Assembly: GCA_014729945.1 (NCBI GenBank)
Contig: WJJC01000030.1
Span: 1-6,602 of the forward strand
Length of the DNA stretch: 6,602 nucleotides
From: Candidatus Bathyarchaeota archaeon
Lineage (GTDB): Archaea > Thermoproteota > Bathyarchaeia > TCS64
Direction: 5' to 3'
Below the pieces are notes generated by a model that was given only the letters and a program-made list of their open reading frames with translations, was not told the DNA's origin and did no database searches. The position numbers and the translations under genes are program-made. Positions 1 through 5,710 of the stretch are shown here, one piece after another (the stretch's first letter is position 1; each line of letters begins with the position of its first letter).

Positions 1-636
1 TACAGAGATCGAGCTAAGGAATACGAGGAGATCTACGAGTGGAGAGACCCCCATAGACAAGAAGAACAGGATCTGATGGAGAAGACTCTGAAGGAGGTAT
101 TTAAGGATCGCAGGGTACTGGACATCGGTTGTGGCACGGGTTACTGGACTCAGCGTATCAGTGATACCGCTGAGAATATAGTGGGAATCGACATCAATGA
201 GACTGTTCTGGAGATCGCGCGGAGAAAGGAGTATGGTTGCCCTACCGAGTATAGGGTTATGGATGCTTACGATATGGATTTTAGTGAAAAATTCACTGGC
301 ACCTTGGCTACCTTCATGCTGAGCCATGTATCTAGAGAAGATATCTCTAGCTGGCTTGAGCATGTTCATAGACTTCTTGAGCCCGGTGCAATGGTCTTCA
401 TAGCCGATAACACCTACATCGATGGTATAGGGGGGAGACTTGAGACAAAACCAGATGACCCCAACACGTACAAGCTGCGGACTCTTAACGATGGCACACA
501 GCATCTCATAGTAAAGAACTACTTTACCACAGAGGAGCTAGTCGAATATTTCAGTGCCTGCAGTAAAGGGATTGATGAGAAAAACGTGTATATGGGTAAA
601 TGCTTCTGGTGGATAAATTATCAATATGAGCCTTAA
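1..636 (+). CDS. Class I SAM-dependent methyltransferase, 5' partial
   Basis: Predicted S-adenosylmethionine-dependent methyltransferase, probably cytosolic; the substrate cannot be told. The frame is open from base 1, so 211 residues are visible and the true start lies upstream. The first ATG, at base 76, is internal: the 25 codons before it read as coding sequence ([12 protein letters not shown], then a DP..RQ..Q stretch), typical of the N-terminal helix of these enzymes. Visible residues 39-47 carry SAM motif I (VLDIGCGTG). Residues 62-64 (GID) give the acidic residue, D64, expected to bind the SAM ribose. Later, FMLSHV and the [13 protein letters not shown] segment match the motif II/III core strands of the Rossmann fold. 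The C-terminus is rich in aromatic residues ([10 protein letters not shown]). Only a few N-terminal residues are likely missing. The stop codon overlaps that of the convergent rubredoxin gene. The fold is certain; the specific activity is unknown. Confidence 0.9.
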   Translation, partial: YRDRAKEYEEIYEWRDPHRQEEQDLMEKTLKEVFKDRRVLDIGCGTGYWTQRISDTAENIVGIDINETVLEIARRKEYGCPTEYRVMDAYDMDFSEKFTGTLATFMLSHVSREDISSWLEHVHRLLEPGAMVFIADNTYIDGIGGRLETKPDDPNTYKLRTLNDGTQHLIVKNYFTTEELVEYFSACSKGIDEKNVYMGKCFWWINYQYEP

Positions 637-797
637 TCGATGGGATTGAACTCCTCTTTAGGTGCTCCACATATAGGGCACTCCCAGTCATCAGGCAGAT
701 CATCGAAGGATGTGCCGGGCTCAATCCCTGCGTCAGGGTCACCTACATCTGGGTCATATATGTAACCACATACTCCGCATTCATAACTCTTAGACAT
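633..797 (-). CDS. Rubredoxin
   Basis: Small cytosolic electron carrier with one iron held by four cysteines. The 54-aa product has the two rubredoxin knuckles: C7-x2-C10 followed by GY (CGVCGY) and C40-x2-C43 followed by G (CPICGAP). Between them are the usual YDP, GD.D.GI.PGT and F.DLPDDW.CP elements. Length and spacing are those of a complete canonical rubredoxin. The ATG at 797 has no Shine-Dalgarno site, but a TATA-like box lies about 25 nt upstream, so the mRNA is probably leaderless. The gene stands alone on the minus strand between a convergent methyltransferase and divergent priL, so its redox partner is not visible. In archaea rubredoxins commonly feed superoxide reductase, rubrerythrin or flavodiiron proteins; that is family knowledge, not shown here. 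Confidence 0.96.
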   Translation of the reverse strand: MSKSYECGVCGYIYDPDVGDPDAGIEPGTSFDDLPDDWECPICGAPKEEFNPID

Positions 798-820
798 GAT
801 TCTTATTTCGATTTCTAATT

Positions 821-828
821 ATTTAAAA
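821..828 (-). promoter_or_regulatory. TATA-like box of the rubredoxin gene
   Basis: On the minus strand this reads TTTTAAAT inside an AT-rich stretch. Its centre is about 26 nt upstream of the rubredoxin ATG at 797, which is the normal distance from an archaeal TATA box to the transcription start. Together with the absence of a Shine-Dalgarno site this suggests a leaderless transcript. Confidence 0.55.
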
Positions 829-937
829 CAATATTATTTCATGGTGAAGCACATGTATCTATAATATCGCTTAACTAATCATTTCTATCTTCAACGAGAG
901 CATATCTTTGACTACGATTTATGCAATTGTAATAATC

Positions 938-945
938 TTTTAAAC
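938..945 (+). promoter_or_regulatory. Candidate TATA box of the primase operon
   Basis: TTTTAAAC in the divergent rubredoxin/priL gap would place a transcription start near 965-972, giving a leader of about 35-40 nt that includes the AGGTGG ribosome site at 995-1000. A second candidate, CTATAAT at 977-983, sits at leaderless distance (about 26 nt) from the ATG at 1006. The first fits the presence of a ribosome site better. Confidence 0.4.
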
Positions 946-1005
946 ATACTTAGCTTGTCTTGGGTAAACGATAAGACTATAATCTTCGATAACTAGGTGG
1001 TTCTG

Positions 1006-2091
1006 ATGCTAGCTGAAAGAGAGGCAGCCAAGTACCCGTTCCTATCCATAGGATTAGACCTGCTTGAAGGACTTGACCTCCAACTGGATGAACTTGCTGG
1101 ACCCAACTATACAAAAGTAGTTGACCGAGCCAAGGAACGAGTAATCGAAGCCATCCTCAAAGGCGAGGTATCATCCAAGCTGGCAGACCCCCAGACCGAA
1201 CTACTAAGCTACCCCATAGCCGTCATGTTCGTCACCCTAATAGGGGAAAAATTCCTCAACAGAAGATACAGTCTAGGTGAAGCCGTAAGAGCATACAACC
1301 TTCTACAAGAAGAATACGAGGACAAGATACTACAGATCGCCCTAGATGAATTCAACTGGGATATAAGAAAAGACCCGGAGATAATCGATGGAGTAGTGCA
1401 CAACCTCAAGATAGCATTTGATGACTACCTCAGAGTGGCAGCCGGATTCCATGAGCCCAAATGGAAACTGGTGAACCGAAAGATGGAGGACGGCTATGTA
1501 TCCATAACCGGCGTCGAGGCAGCCCGCTTAATGCAAGTAGAAGTAGAACAGTGGGTAAACGAGAGAGTAGCCACACCCAGCAACTTCAAATTACCCCCCA
1601 CAATACAAGTCCGGCTTGATGATATACGCAAAGTATTCGAGGAAAACAGATCCAAGCTAGGAGGTAGCAACCTACCCAGCGAAGTGATAAACGAGGCGTT
1701 CCCCCCATGCATCAACTACTGTTTGGAGGGCTTGCTTGCAGGTAGACGCGCTAGCCACATGGAGCGTTTCGCCCTAACCAGTTTCTTAGTGAACATAGGT
1801 ATGCCCATTGAACAAATGGTGAGCTTCTACACAGAGGTAACAGACTTCGATGAATCACTAACCCGGTATCAGATAGAGCATATAGCGGGATTGAAGGGAA
1901 ATAGAACCAAGTATACACCACCGACCTGTAACACGCTTAGAACTCATGGTGTCTGCAGAAACCCTGATAGTTTATGCAAAAAAATAGTCCATCCCCTGAG
2001 TTATTACCGGAGAAAAGCTTGGGGGATCCAGAAGAAAGAGGAACGAAAAGCCAAAGAAGCTGAATCCCTAAATAAAACCGAGCAGGAATAA
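1006..2091 (+). CDS. priL: DNA primase large subunit PriL
   Basis: Large, regulatory subunit of the archaeal/eukaryotic-type primase. It binds PriS and supports initiation and length control of primers at the replication fork. The 361-aa product begins with the usual E..KYPFL element (residues 6-13). It ends in the iron-sulfur domain with ligands best assigned as C235, C308, C317 and C324 (CNTLRTHGVC then DSLC, followed by HPL at 329-331). These bind a 4Fe-4S cluster in characterised homologues. C239 is an extra, probably non-ligand cysteine. The last 20 residues are a charged Lys/Glu tail. I chose ATG 1006 because AGGTGG at 995-1000 lies 5 nt before it. The in-frame GTG at 997 lies inside that ribosome site and adds only three residues. 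First gene of the replication cluster, with priS downstream. Confidence 0.95.
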   Translation: MLAEREAAKYPFLSIGLDLLEGLDLQLDELAGPNYTKVVDRAKERVIEAILKGEVSSKLADPQTELLSYPIAVMFVTLIGEKFLNRRYSLGEAVRAYNLLQEEYEDKILQIALDEFNWDIRKDPEIIDGVVHNLKIAFDDYLRVAAGFHEPKWKLVNRKMEDGYVSITGVEAARLMQVEVEQWVNERVATPSNFKLPPTIQVRLDDIRKVFEENRSKLGGSNLPSEVINEAFPPCINYCLEGLLAGRRASHMERFALTSFLVNIGMPIEQMVSFYTEVTDFDESLTRYQIEHIAGLKGNRTKYTPPTCNTLRTHGVCRNPDSLCKKIVHPLSYYRRKAWGIQKKEERKAKEAESLNKTEQE

Positions 2092-2098
2092 AAGGGAA

Positions 2099-2236
2099 AT
2101 GAGTCCCCTCAGTGATGAACGCAGACAAAAACTCAAACAAGTAGGACTACACTACTGCAAATATTATGAGAACGTTGTAAGATACAATAAACCAGCCTGT
2201 GGAAAATGCATCCACGCCACTTATCCACGAAAGTAA
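2099..2236 (+). CDS. Small Cys-containing protein between priL and priS, unknown
   Basis: Not recognised. A 45-aa ORF starts 7 nt after the priL stop and ends 35 nt before priS, filling what would otherwise be a 180-nt hole in a tight cluster. The N-terminal half is charged (DERRQKLKQ). The C-terminal half has C20, then CGKC at 34-37 and H39, with H18 also available, a possible one-zinc site. The ribosome site is weak: only a GGGA at 2094-2097, directly before the ATG. Codon choice (AGA, CTA, CTC, CAC) resembles the neighbouring primase genes. It could be a genuine microprotein acting with primase, an unrelated passenger, or chance. The cysteine pattern and its fit to the gap favour a real gene, but no homology was checked. 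Confidence 0.55.
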   Translation: MSPLSDERRQKLKQVGLHYCKYYENVVRYNKPACGKCIHATYPRK

Positions 2237-2241
2237 CCAAA

Positions 2242-2249
2242 TTTATACA
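2242..2249 (+). promoter_or_regulatory. Candidate internal TATA box before priS
   Basis: TTTATACA, preceded by AACCAA, is centred about 26 nt before the priS ATG at 2272. It could drive separate, nearly leaderless transcription of priS and gins51. It overlaps no coding sequence, since the 45-aa ORF ends at 2236. A ribosome site (GAGGT, 2264-2268) is also present, so read-through from priL remains likely. Confidence 0.35.
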
Positions 2250-2271
2250 TTGAGAGACTACTTGAGGTACC

Positions 2272-3507
2272 ATGGAAGAGCCTTGGGGAAGCCCTAATTT
2301 CGTAGCTAAAACCTTCAAAGAATGGTATAGACATAACAGCTCTACAGTGCCCACCCCAATCGAGATAGAGAAACGAGAATTCGCATTCATATTATTCCAA
2401 GGCAAAGGTATGCACCGTCACATAGCTCTTCCAACCGAGACAGACCTTCATAAATACCTCAGAAACACTGCTCCAATGCACGCTTACCACAGCAGTAGCT
2501 ACTATGAAGACCCCACTGCCGAGATGAATTTAAAAGGATGGCTAGGAGCAGATCTAGTCTTCGATATAGACGCGGACCACTTTGACCTTCCATGCCAGAA
2601 AACACATGACCGCTGGTGGTGTAGAAACTGCGATGAAGAAGGCACAGGACACCCCCCGGAGATATGTGAGTGCGGTAAAGCCCAGTTCAAGACGGAGACA
2701 TGGCTCTGTGAGAAATGCCTTCAGGCCGCTAAATATGAGACCCAGAAACTCCTTGATATACTAATCACTGATTTTGGTGCGAAAATAGAGAACCTCACAA
2801 CAAATTTCAGTGGAAACCGGGGCTACCATGTCCACGTACACAGTGATAAATTCAAGCCACTGGATCAAAACGCTAGAAGAGAAATTGTGGACTATATCAT
2901 GGCCATAGGCTTGGAAGCAGAATATCTGGGATTCAGTCGTAAAAACAAGGGTGCAAAGTCCACTCTCGCTGAAGGAGGGTGGAGAGGAAGAACCGGAAGA
3001 GCCATTTATGATTACCTTAGTACAGCCTCCGAGGAAGAAATAAAAGAACTGGACCTTAAGAAAAATGCTGTATCAAAAATAATTAAGAATAGAGATAAAA
3101 TACTTGATACACTGGTAACCAAGCATCCCAGTAACGTTATGCCCTATATAAACCCTGAGAGCCTGGAAAAAATACTGGAGCAGGCGTTAAAACTACAGGC
3201 ATCAGAGATCGACACCGTTGTGACCACTGATATCCATAGATTAATCAGGATGCCTAAAACCCTCCACGGTAAGACCGGCTGGCAAGTACAGACCATTCCC
3301 TATGGACAACTCCCAAACTATAACCCTTTACAAGAAGCAGTCATCATAAGAGGCGAGCCAGTTAAACTGAAATTCCTACGGGCTCCAAAAATCAAAATAC
3401 TGGACACGGAGTACGGTCCCTATGAGGAGGAGGAAGCCACACTGCCGCTGGAAGCCGCGTTATTCTACCTATGCAAAAAAGGAGCAAAGGTGAAAAATGA
3501 GAACTAG
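2272..3507 (+). CDS. priS: DNA primase small (catalytic) subunit PriS
   Basis: Catalytic subunit of archaeo-eukaryotic primase, making primers at the replication fork with PriL. The 411-aa protein has the metal-binding pair D98 and D100 in LVFDIDADH. The SGNRGYHVHV motif is at 180-189, with H186 the expected nucleotide-contacting histidine. A third acidic residue, D320, lies in the VTTDIHRLIRMP segment, followed by LHGKTG (331-336), all family hallmarks. Between the catalytic blocks lies an unusually Cys-rich stretch (108-149) with C108, H112, C117, C120, C132, C134, C146 and C149, enough for two zinc sites where many archaeal PriS proteins have one. GAGGT at 2264-2268 supports the ATG at 2272. 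The stop overlaps gins51 by 11 nt, which indicates translational coupling. Confidence 0.97.
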   Translation: MEEPWGSPNFVAKTFKEWYRHNSSTVPTPIEIEKREFAFILFQGKGMHRHIALPTETDLHKYLRNTAPMHAYHSSSYYEDPTAEMNLKGWLGADLVFDIDADHFDLPCQKTHDRWWCRNCDEEGTGHPPEICECGKAQFKTETWLCEKCLQAAKYETQKLLDILITDFGAKIENLTTNFSGNRGYHVHVHSDKFKPLDQNARREIVDYIMAIGLEAEYLGFSRKNKGAKSTLAEGGWRGRTGRAIYDYLSTASEEEIKELDLKKNAVSKIIKNRDKILDTLVTKHPSNVMPYINPESLEKILEQALKLQASEIDTVVTTDIHRLIRMPKTLHGKTGWQVQTIPYGQLPNYNPLQEAVIIRGEPVKLKFLRAPKIKILDTEYGPYEEEEATLPLEAALFYLCKKGAKVKNEN

Positions 3508-4099
3508 ATACACTCGACTCCATGAAGCTTGGAAAAACGAGACCAAAAAAAAAGAGCTCCAGAACATATCCGATAACTTCCTCCACGAGATGAAAAACTA
3601 CGTCAATCAACTCAACAAGACCTCAACGGAGCAAGGCACCCTCTCAGGAAACCTGACCAGAACCGAGCGCCAATACGCCAACCAGCTACTGAATGAATTA
3701 AGAGAAAAACGACTAGATAAGATCATAAAAAGCGAGCTAAATGGCTTCCCTATAGATGCAAAAGCCATGACTCCTGAAGAGCAGCAGCTCCACAGCAATA
3801 TACGGCAACTATTATCCGGGTATAGACAGGGCACAGAGATCTCCCAACCTAGAACACAGATAAAACCGAGAACTGTGAAAAAACCTGTTGAGAAAGAATC
3901 CCACGAGGTTAAACCACCTAGTGATGAGGAGATGGAGATGACACTGGTTAGATTCGTCCAGCCACTGCCCGCGATAATGGGGATAGACATGAAGGCATAT
4001 GGCCCCTTTCAACCAGAGGAACTAGCTACCATTCCACGGCAAAACGCTGAAAACCTCATAAAAAGAGGTGTAGCTAAGAAGGTAGATGCTGAAGTCTAA
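3497..4099 (+). CDS. gins51: GINS complex subunit, Gins51 (Gins15) type
   Basis: Subunit of the GINS complex, which bridges MCM helicase, the Cdc45/RecJ-like protein and primase at the archaeal fork. The 200-aa product has a helical A domain (about 1-112), a hydrophilic linker (about 113-146, rich in Pro, Lys and Glu) and a C-terminal B domain (147-198). The B domain contains the signature VRFVQPLPAIMGIDMKAYGP and then IPRQNAENLIKRGVA. A before B is the order of the Gins51 type; the Gins23 type has B first. The ATG lies inside the end of priS (11-nt overlap), and AAGGTGA at 3487-3493 in priS is its ribosome site. No second GINS gene is in the window, so homotetramer or Gins51/Gins23 assembly cannot be decided. 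Confidence 0.9.
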   Translation: MRTRYTRLHEAWKNETKKKELQNISDNFLHEMKNYVNQLNKTSTEQGTLSGNLTRTERQYANQLLNELREKRLDKIIKSELNGFPIDAKAMTPEEQQLHSNIRQLLSGYRQGTEISQPRTQIKPRTVKKPVEKESHEVKPPSDEEMEMTLVRFVQPLPAIMGIDMKAYGPFQPEELATIPRQNAENLIKRGVAKKVDAEV

Positions 4100-4107
4100 C
4101 CATACCC

Positions 4108-4115
4108 TTTATACT
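4108..4115 (+). promoter_or_regulatory. Candidate TATA box of the translation half-operon
   Basis: TTTATACT starts 9 nt after the gins51 stop. It predicts a transcription start near 4137-4142 and a leader of about 58 nt before L44e. The predicted start coincides with an 11-bp palindrome, CTCTTGAAGAG (4141-4151). The 98-nt gap is the largest in the cluster, which fits an independent promoter for the ribosomal protein genes. Confidence 0.45.
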
Positions 4116-4172
4116 GAGCCATATCATACTCTGCACTACTCTCTTGAAGAGTTAAACCTAATAAGGAGAGGC

Positions 4173-4211
4173 ATGTGTAAGCTGGTGGAGAATAACAATG
4201 AAAGTGCCTAA
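4173..4211 (+). other. Possible upstream ORF (12 codons) overlapping the L44e start
   Basis: An ATG at 4173, preceded 4 nt upstream by GGAG (4165-4168), opens a 12-codon frame (MCKLVENNNESA) that stops at 4209-4211. This is 14 nt inside rpl44e and in a different frame. Its ribosome site is at least as good as that of rpl44e. It may be a leader peptide that tunes L44e translation, or chance. Confidence 0.25.
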
Positions 4212-4473
4212 AACAATGAGGACCTACTGCCCTAAATGTAAGACTCACACCGAGTTCAATGTAAAGCTCTACAAAGCAAGTAGACGCTCTGGAGCAAAGA
4301 AGGGCGAGAGAAGACAAGCCGCACGTAAGAAGGGCTATGGTGGACAAAAGTTCCCCGAGCAGCATAATCAAGCGAAGGTATCTAGGAAAGAAACACTGGT
4401 CCTCACTTGTAAGGAGTGTGACTATGGTATGATGCGTGATGGAATCCGCGTCAGGAAGATGGAGGTCGTATAA
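4198..4473 (+). CDS. rpl44e: Large ribosomal subunit protein L44e (eL42)
   Basis: Zinc-binding protein of the large ribosomal subunit near the E site, shared by archaea and eukaryotes. The 91-aa product starts with the characteristic MKVPKTMRTYCPKC. It has zinc pairs C11-x2-C14 and C71-x2-C74, and between them a basic segment including RRSGAKKGERR and KKGYGGQKFP, typical for the family. Length is normal. GGTGGAG at 4184-4190 lies 7 nt before the ATG. First gene of the translation half of the cluster; S27e starts one base after its stop, so the two are almost certainly co-translated. Confidence 0.96.
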   Translation: MKVPKTMRTYCPKCKTHTEFNVKLYKASRRSGAKKGERRQAARKKGYGGQKFPEQHNQAKVSRKETLVLTCKECDYGMMRDGIRVRKMEVV

Positions 4474-4474
4474 G

Positions 4475-4672
4475 ATGGCTGAATGGGAGCATCTAATACC
4501 TCGACCCACAAGCAGGTTCCTACGGGTACGCTGCATCAGTTGCGAATCAGAGCAGATAATATTCAGTCATAGTAGCACAACAGTAAAGTGCCAGACCTGT
4601 GGGGAGATCCTTTCGGAGCCAACTGGCGGAAAAGCAGAAATCAAAGGCGCAGTAATCGCCGTATTAGGGTGA
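4475..4672 (+). CDS. rps27e: Small ribosomal subunit protein S27e (eS27)
   Basis: Zinc-ribbon protein of the small ribosomal subunit. The 65-aa product has the zinc ligands C20-x2-C23 and C39-x2-C42 with the 15-residue spacing of the family, an N-terminal LIPRPTSRFLRV segment and the usual C-terminal KAEIKGAV. A longer reading from ATG 4436 exists, but ATG 4475 gives the normal family length. It also sits 8 nt after a strong ribosome site, GGAGGT (4461-4466), in the end of rpl44e. One base separates it from the L44e stop, and aIF2-alpha follows 5 nt after its stop. Confidence 0.96.
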   Translation: MAEWEHLIPRPTSRFLRVRCISCESEQIIFSHSSTTVKCQTCGEILSEPTGGKAEIKGAVIAVLG

Positions 4673-4677
4673 ATTAA

Positions 4678-5469
4678 ATGAGTTTAGGACTATCAGAGTG
4701 GCCAGAAGTAGGATACCTAGTTATAGCTACTGTAAAGCGAATCGAGTCATATGGAGCATACGTTGGTTTAGATGAATTCGATGGCAAAGAAGGACTCCTT
4801 CACATAAGTGAGATCAGTAGCCGCTGGGTGAGAAACATAAGAAACCATGTGAGACCAGGCCAAAAAGTAGTCCTACAGGTTTTGAGAACCGACCCTGGTA
4901 AGGAACAGATAGACCTGAGCCTAAGAAGAGTAAACCAAGACGATAAACGCAAGAAACTAGAGGAATGGAAAAAGGCTAGAAAAGCCGAGACATTACTTAC
5001 TCAAGTAGCTCACGATCTGGGGCGAGAGGTTGAAGACTTATATGAGTCAGAGGCAAGCAAGATAGTAGAAGAATATGGTAGCCTCTATGAGGGGCTTGAA
5101 GCTGCATCAAAGCAGGGAGCACCTGCCTTAACCAAAGCAGATGTAAGTGATGAGATCGCTGAGATCCTAAGCACGATTGCGAAAGATAAGATAGTTATCA
5201 AAGGGGTTACTATTCAGGGATTAATTGAGATGACCAGTCTACACAGCGATGGTGTGGATGATATTAAGATGGCTTTCGTGGAAGCTGAATCTGTAGCCGA
5301 AGAGAATGACGCGAGTATTGAAATAACTACGCTAGGAGCACCAAGATATCGCATAGAGTTAACCGCTGATGACTACAAGAGAGCAGAGATCGTGCTAGAT
5401 AAGACCGTTGCCAGTATCAGAGAGAACTGGGAAGATGTAGAGGGTACTTTTAGTTACTCGAGGGAGTAG
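4678..5469 (+). CDS. aif2a: Translation initiation factor aIF2, alpha subunit
   Basis: Alpha subunit of the heterotrimeric factor that brings initiator Met-tRNA to the small ribosomal subunit. The 263-aa protein is full length. It has an S1/OB domain (about 8-85: VIATVKRIESYGAYVGL, then GLLHISEIS and the DLSLRRVN end), a helical middle domain (about 86-170) and a C-terminal alpha/beta domain (about 172-260) that in homologues binds the gamma subunit. S47, followed by S48, aligns with the regulatory Ser51 of eukaryotic eIF2-alpha. GGGTGA (4667-4672), overlapping the S27e stop, is the ribosome site 5 nt before the ATG. nop10 begins 2 nt after its stop. Beta and gamma subunit genes are not in the window. 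Confidence 0.97.
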   Translation: MSLGLSEWPEVGYLVIATVKRIESYGAYVGLDEFDGKEGLLHISEISSRWVRNIRNHVRPGQKVVLQVLRTDPGKEQIDLSLRRVNQDDKRKKLEEWKKARKAETLLTQVAHDLGREVEDLYESEASKIVEEYGSLYEGLEAASKQGAPALTKADVSDEIAEILSTIAKDKIVIKGVTIQGLIEMTSLHSDGVDDIKMAFVEAESVAEENDASIEITTLGAPRYRIELTADDYKRAEIVLDKTVASIRENWEDVEGTFSYSRE

Positions 5470-5471
5470 AA

Positions 5472-5642
5472 TTGGTCTTGCTCCTACGAAAGTGCAGAGA
5501 CTGTGAGACTTATACACTCAAAGAGATTTGCCCAAAATGTGGCGGAAAAGCAGCTTCTCCTCATCCGGCCAAGTTTAGCATGGATGACAAGTACCGAAAA
5601 TACAAGATTTTGATGAAAAGAATAGCCGAAAAAGAAGAATAA
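5472..5642 (+). CDS. nop10: H/ACA RNP protein Nop10, TTG start
   Basis: Small structural protein of the archaeal H/ACA ribonucleoprotein. It binds Cbf5 and supports guide-RNA-directed pseudouridylation of rRNA. The 56-aa product has zinc ligands C8, C11, C20 and C23 (RKCRDC, then ICPKCG), the YTLK element, and the AHP-like PHPAKFS segment with the basic Y.KYK helix of Nop10. There is no ATG or GTG at the N-terminus, and the frame is closed by a stop at 5451-5453. TTG at 5472 puts the first cysteine at residue 8, as in homologues I know, and lies 5 nt after GAGGGAG (5460-5466). TTG 5478 is the only alternative and is too far from that site. A glutamate (CET) replaces the usual CG after the second cysteine. 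Confidence 0.94.
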   Translation: MVLLLRKCRDCETYTLKEICPKCGGKAASPHPAKFSMDDKYRKYKILMKRIAEKEE

Positions 5643-5657
5643 TCATCATAGACTACT

Positions 5658-5677
5658 CCTTTTTGGAAAGGCTTTTT
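5658..5677 (+). terminator. Hairpin plus T-tract after nop10
   Basis: CCTTT (5658-5662) pairs with AAAGG (5667-5671) around a 4-nt loop and is followed by C and five Ts. It lies 15 nt after the nop10 stop. The stem is short and AT-rich, but archaeal termination depends mainly on T-tracts, so this is a reasonable end for the long cluster. Confidence 0.45.
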
Positions 5678-5680
5678 ACA
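5673..5680 (+). promoter_or_regulatory. Candidate TATA box for the 122-aa gene
   Basis: TTTTTACA lies 31-38 nt before ATG 5711, which would give a transcript with a leader of only a few bases. That agrees with the lack of any Shine-Dalgarno site before this start. It overlaps the T-tract of the preceding terminator. Confidence 0.35.
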
Positions 5681-5710
5681 CCATTATTACCATGATAGCA
5701 CTCGATAACG

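Noticed and set aside
551..742. 63-aa minus-strand ORF overlapping the methyltransferase end and rubredoxin
   Set aside because: It covers part of rubredoxin in a different frame and has no motif; the rubredoxin frame with both Cys knuckles is clearly the real one.
997..1005. GTG at 997 as the PriL start
   Set aside because: It lies within the AGGTGG ribosome site that serves ATG 1006 and would add only three residues.
2582..2764. 60-aa plus-strand ORF within priS
   Set aside because: It is an out-of-frame reading of the Cys-rich part of priS with no independent start signal.
3607..3990. 127-aa minus-strand ORF opposite gins51
   Set aside because: It is a shadow of a well-supported GINS gene, with Ser/Leu-rich composition typical of antisense frames and no recognisable domain.
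4436..4474. Longer S27e reading from ATG 4436
   Set aside because: The 13 extra residues overlap the end of rpl44e, and the strong GGAGGT site points to ATG 4475, which gives the normal family length.
4096..4536. 146-aa minus-strand ORF opposite rpl44e
   Set aside because: It runs antisense across L44e and into S27e, both certain by their zinc motifs, and its Leu/Cys/Ser/His-rich sequence has no domain.
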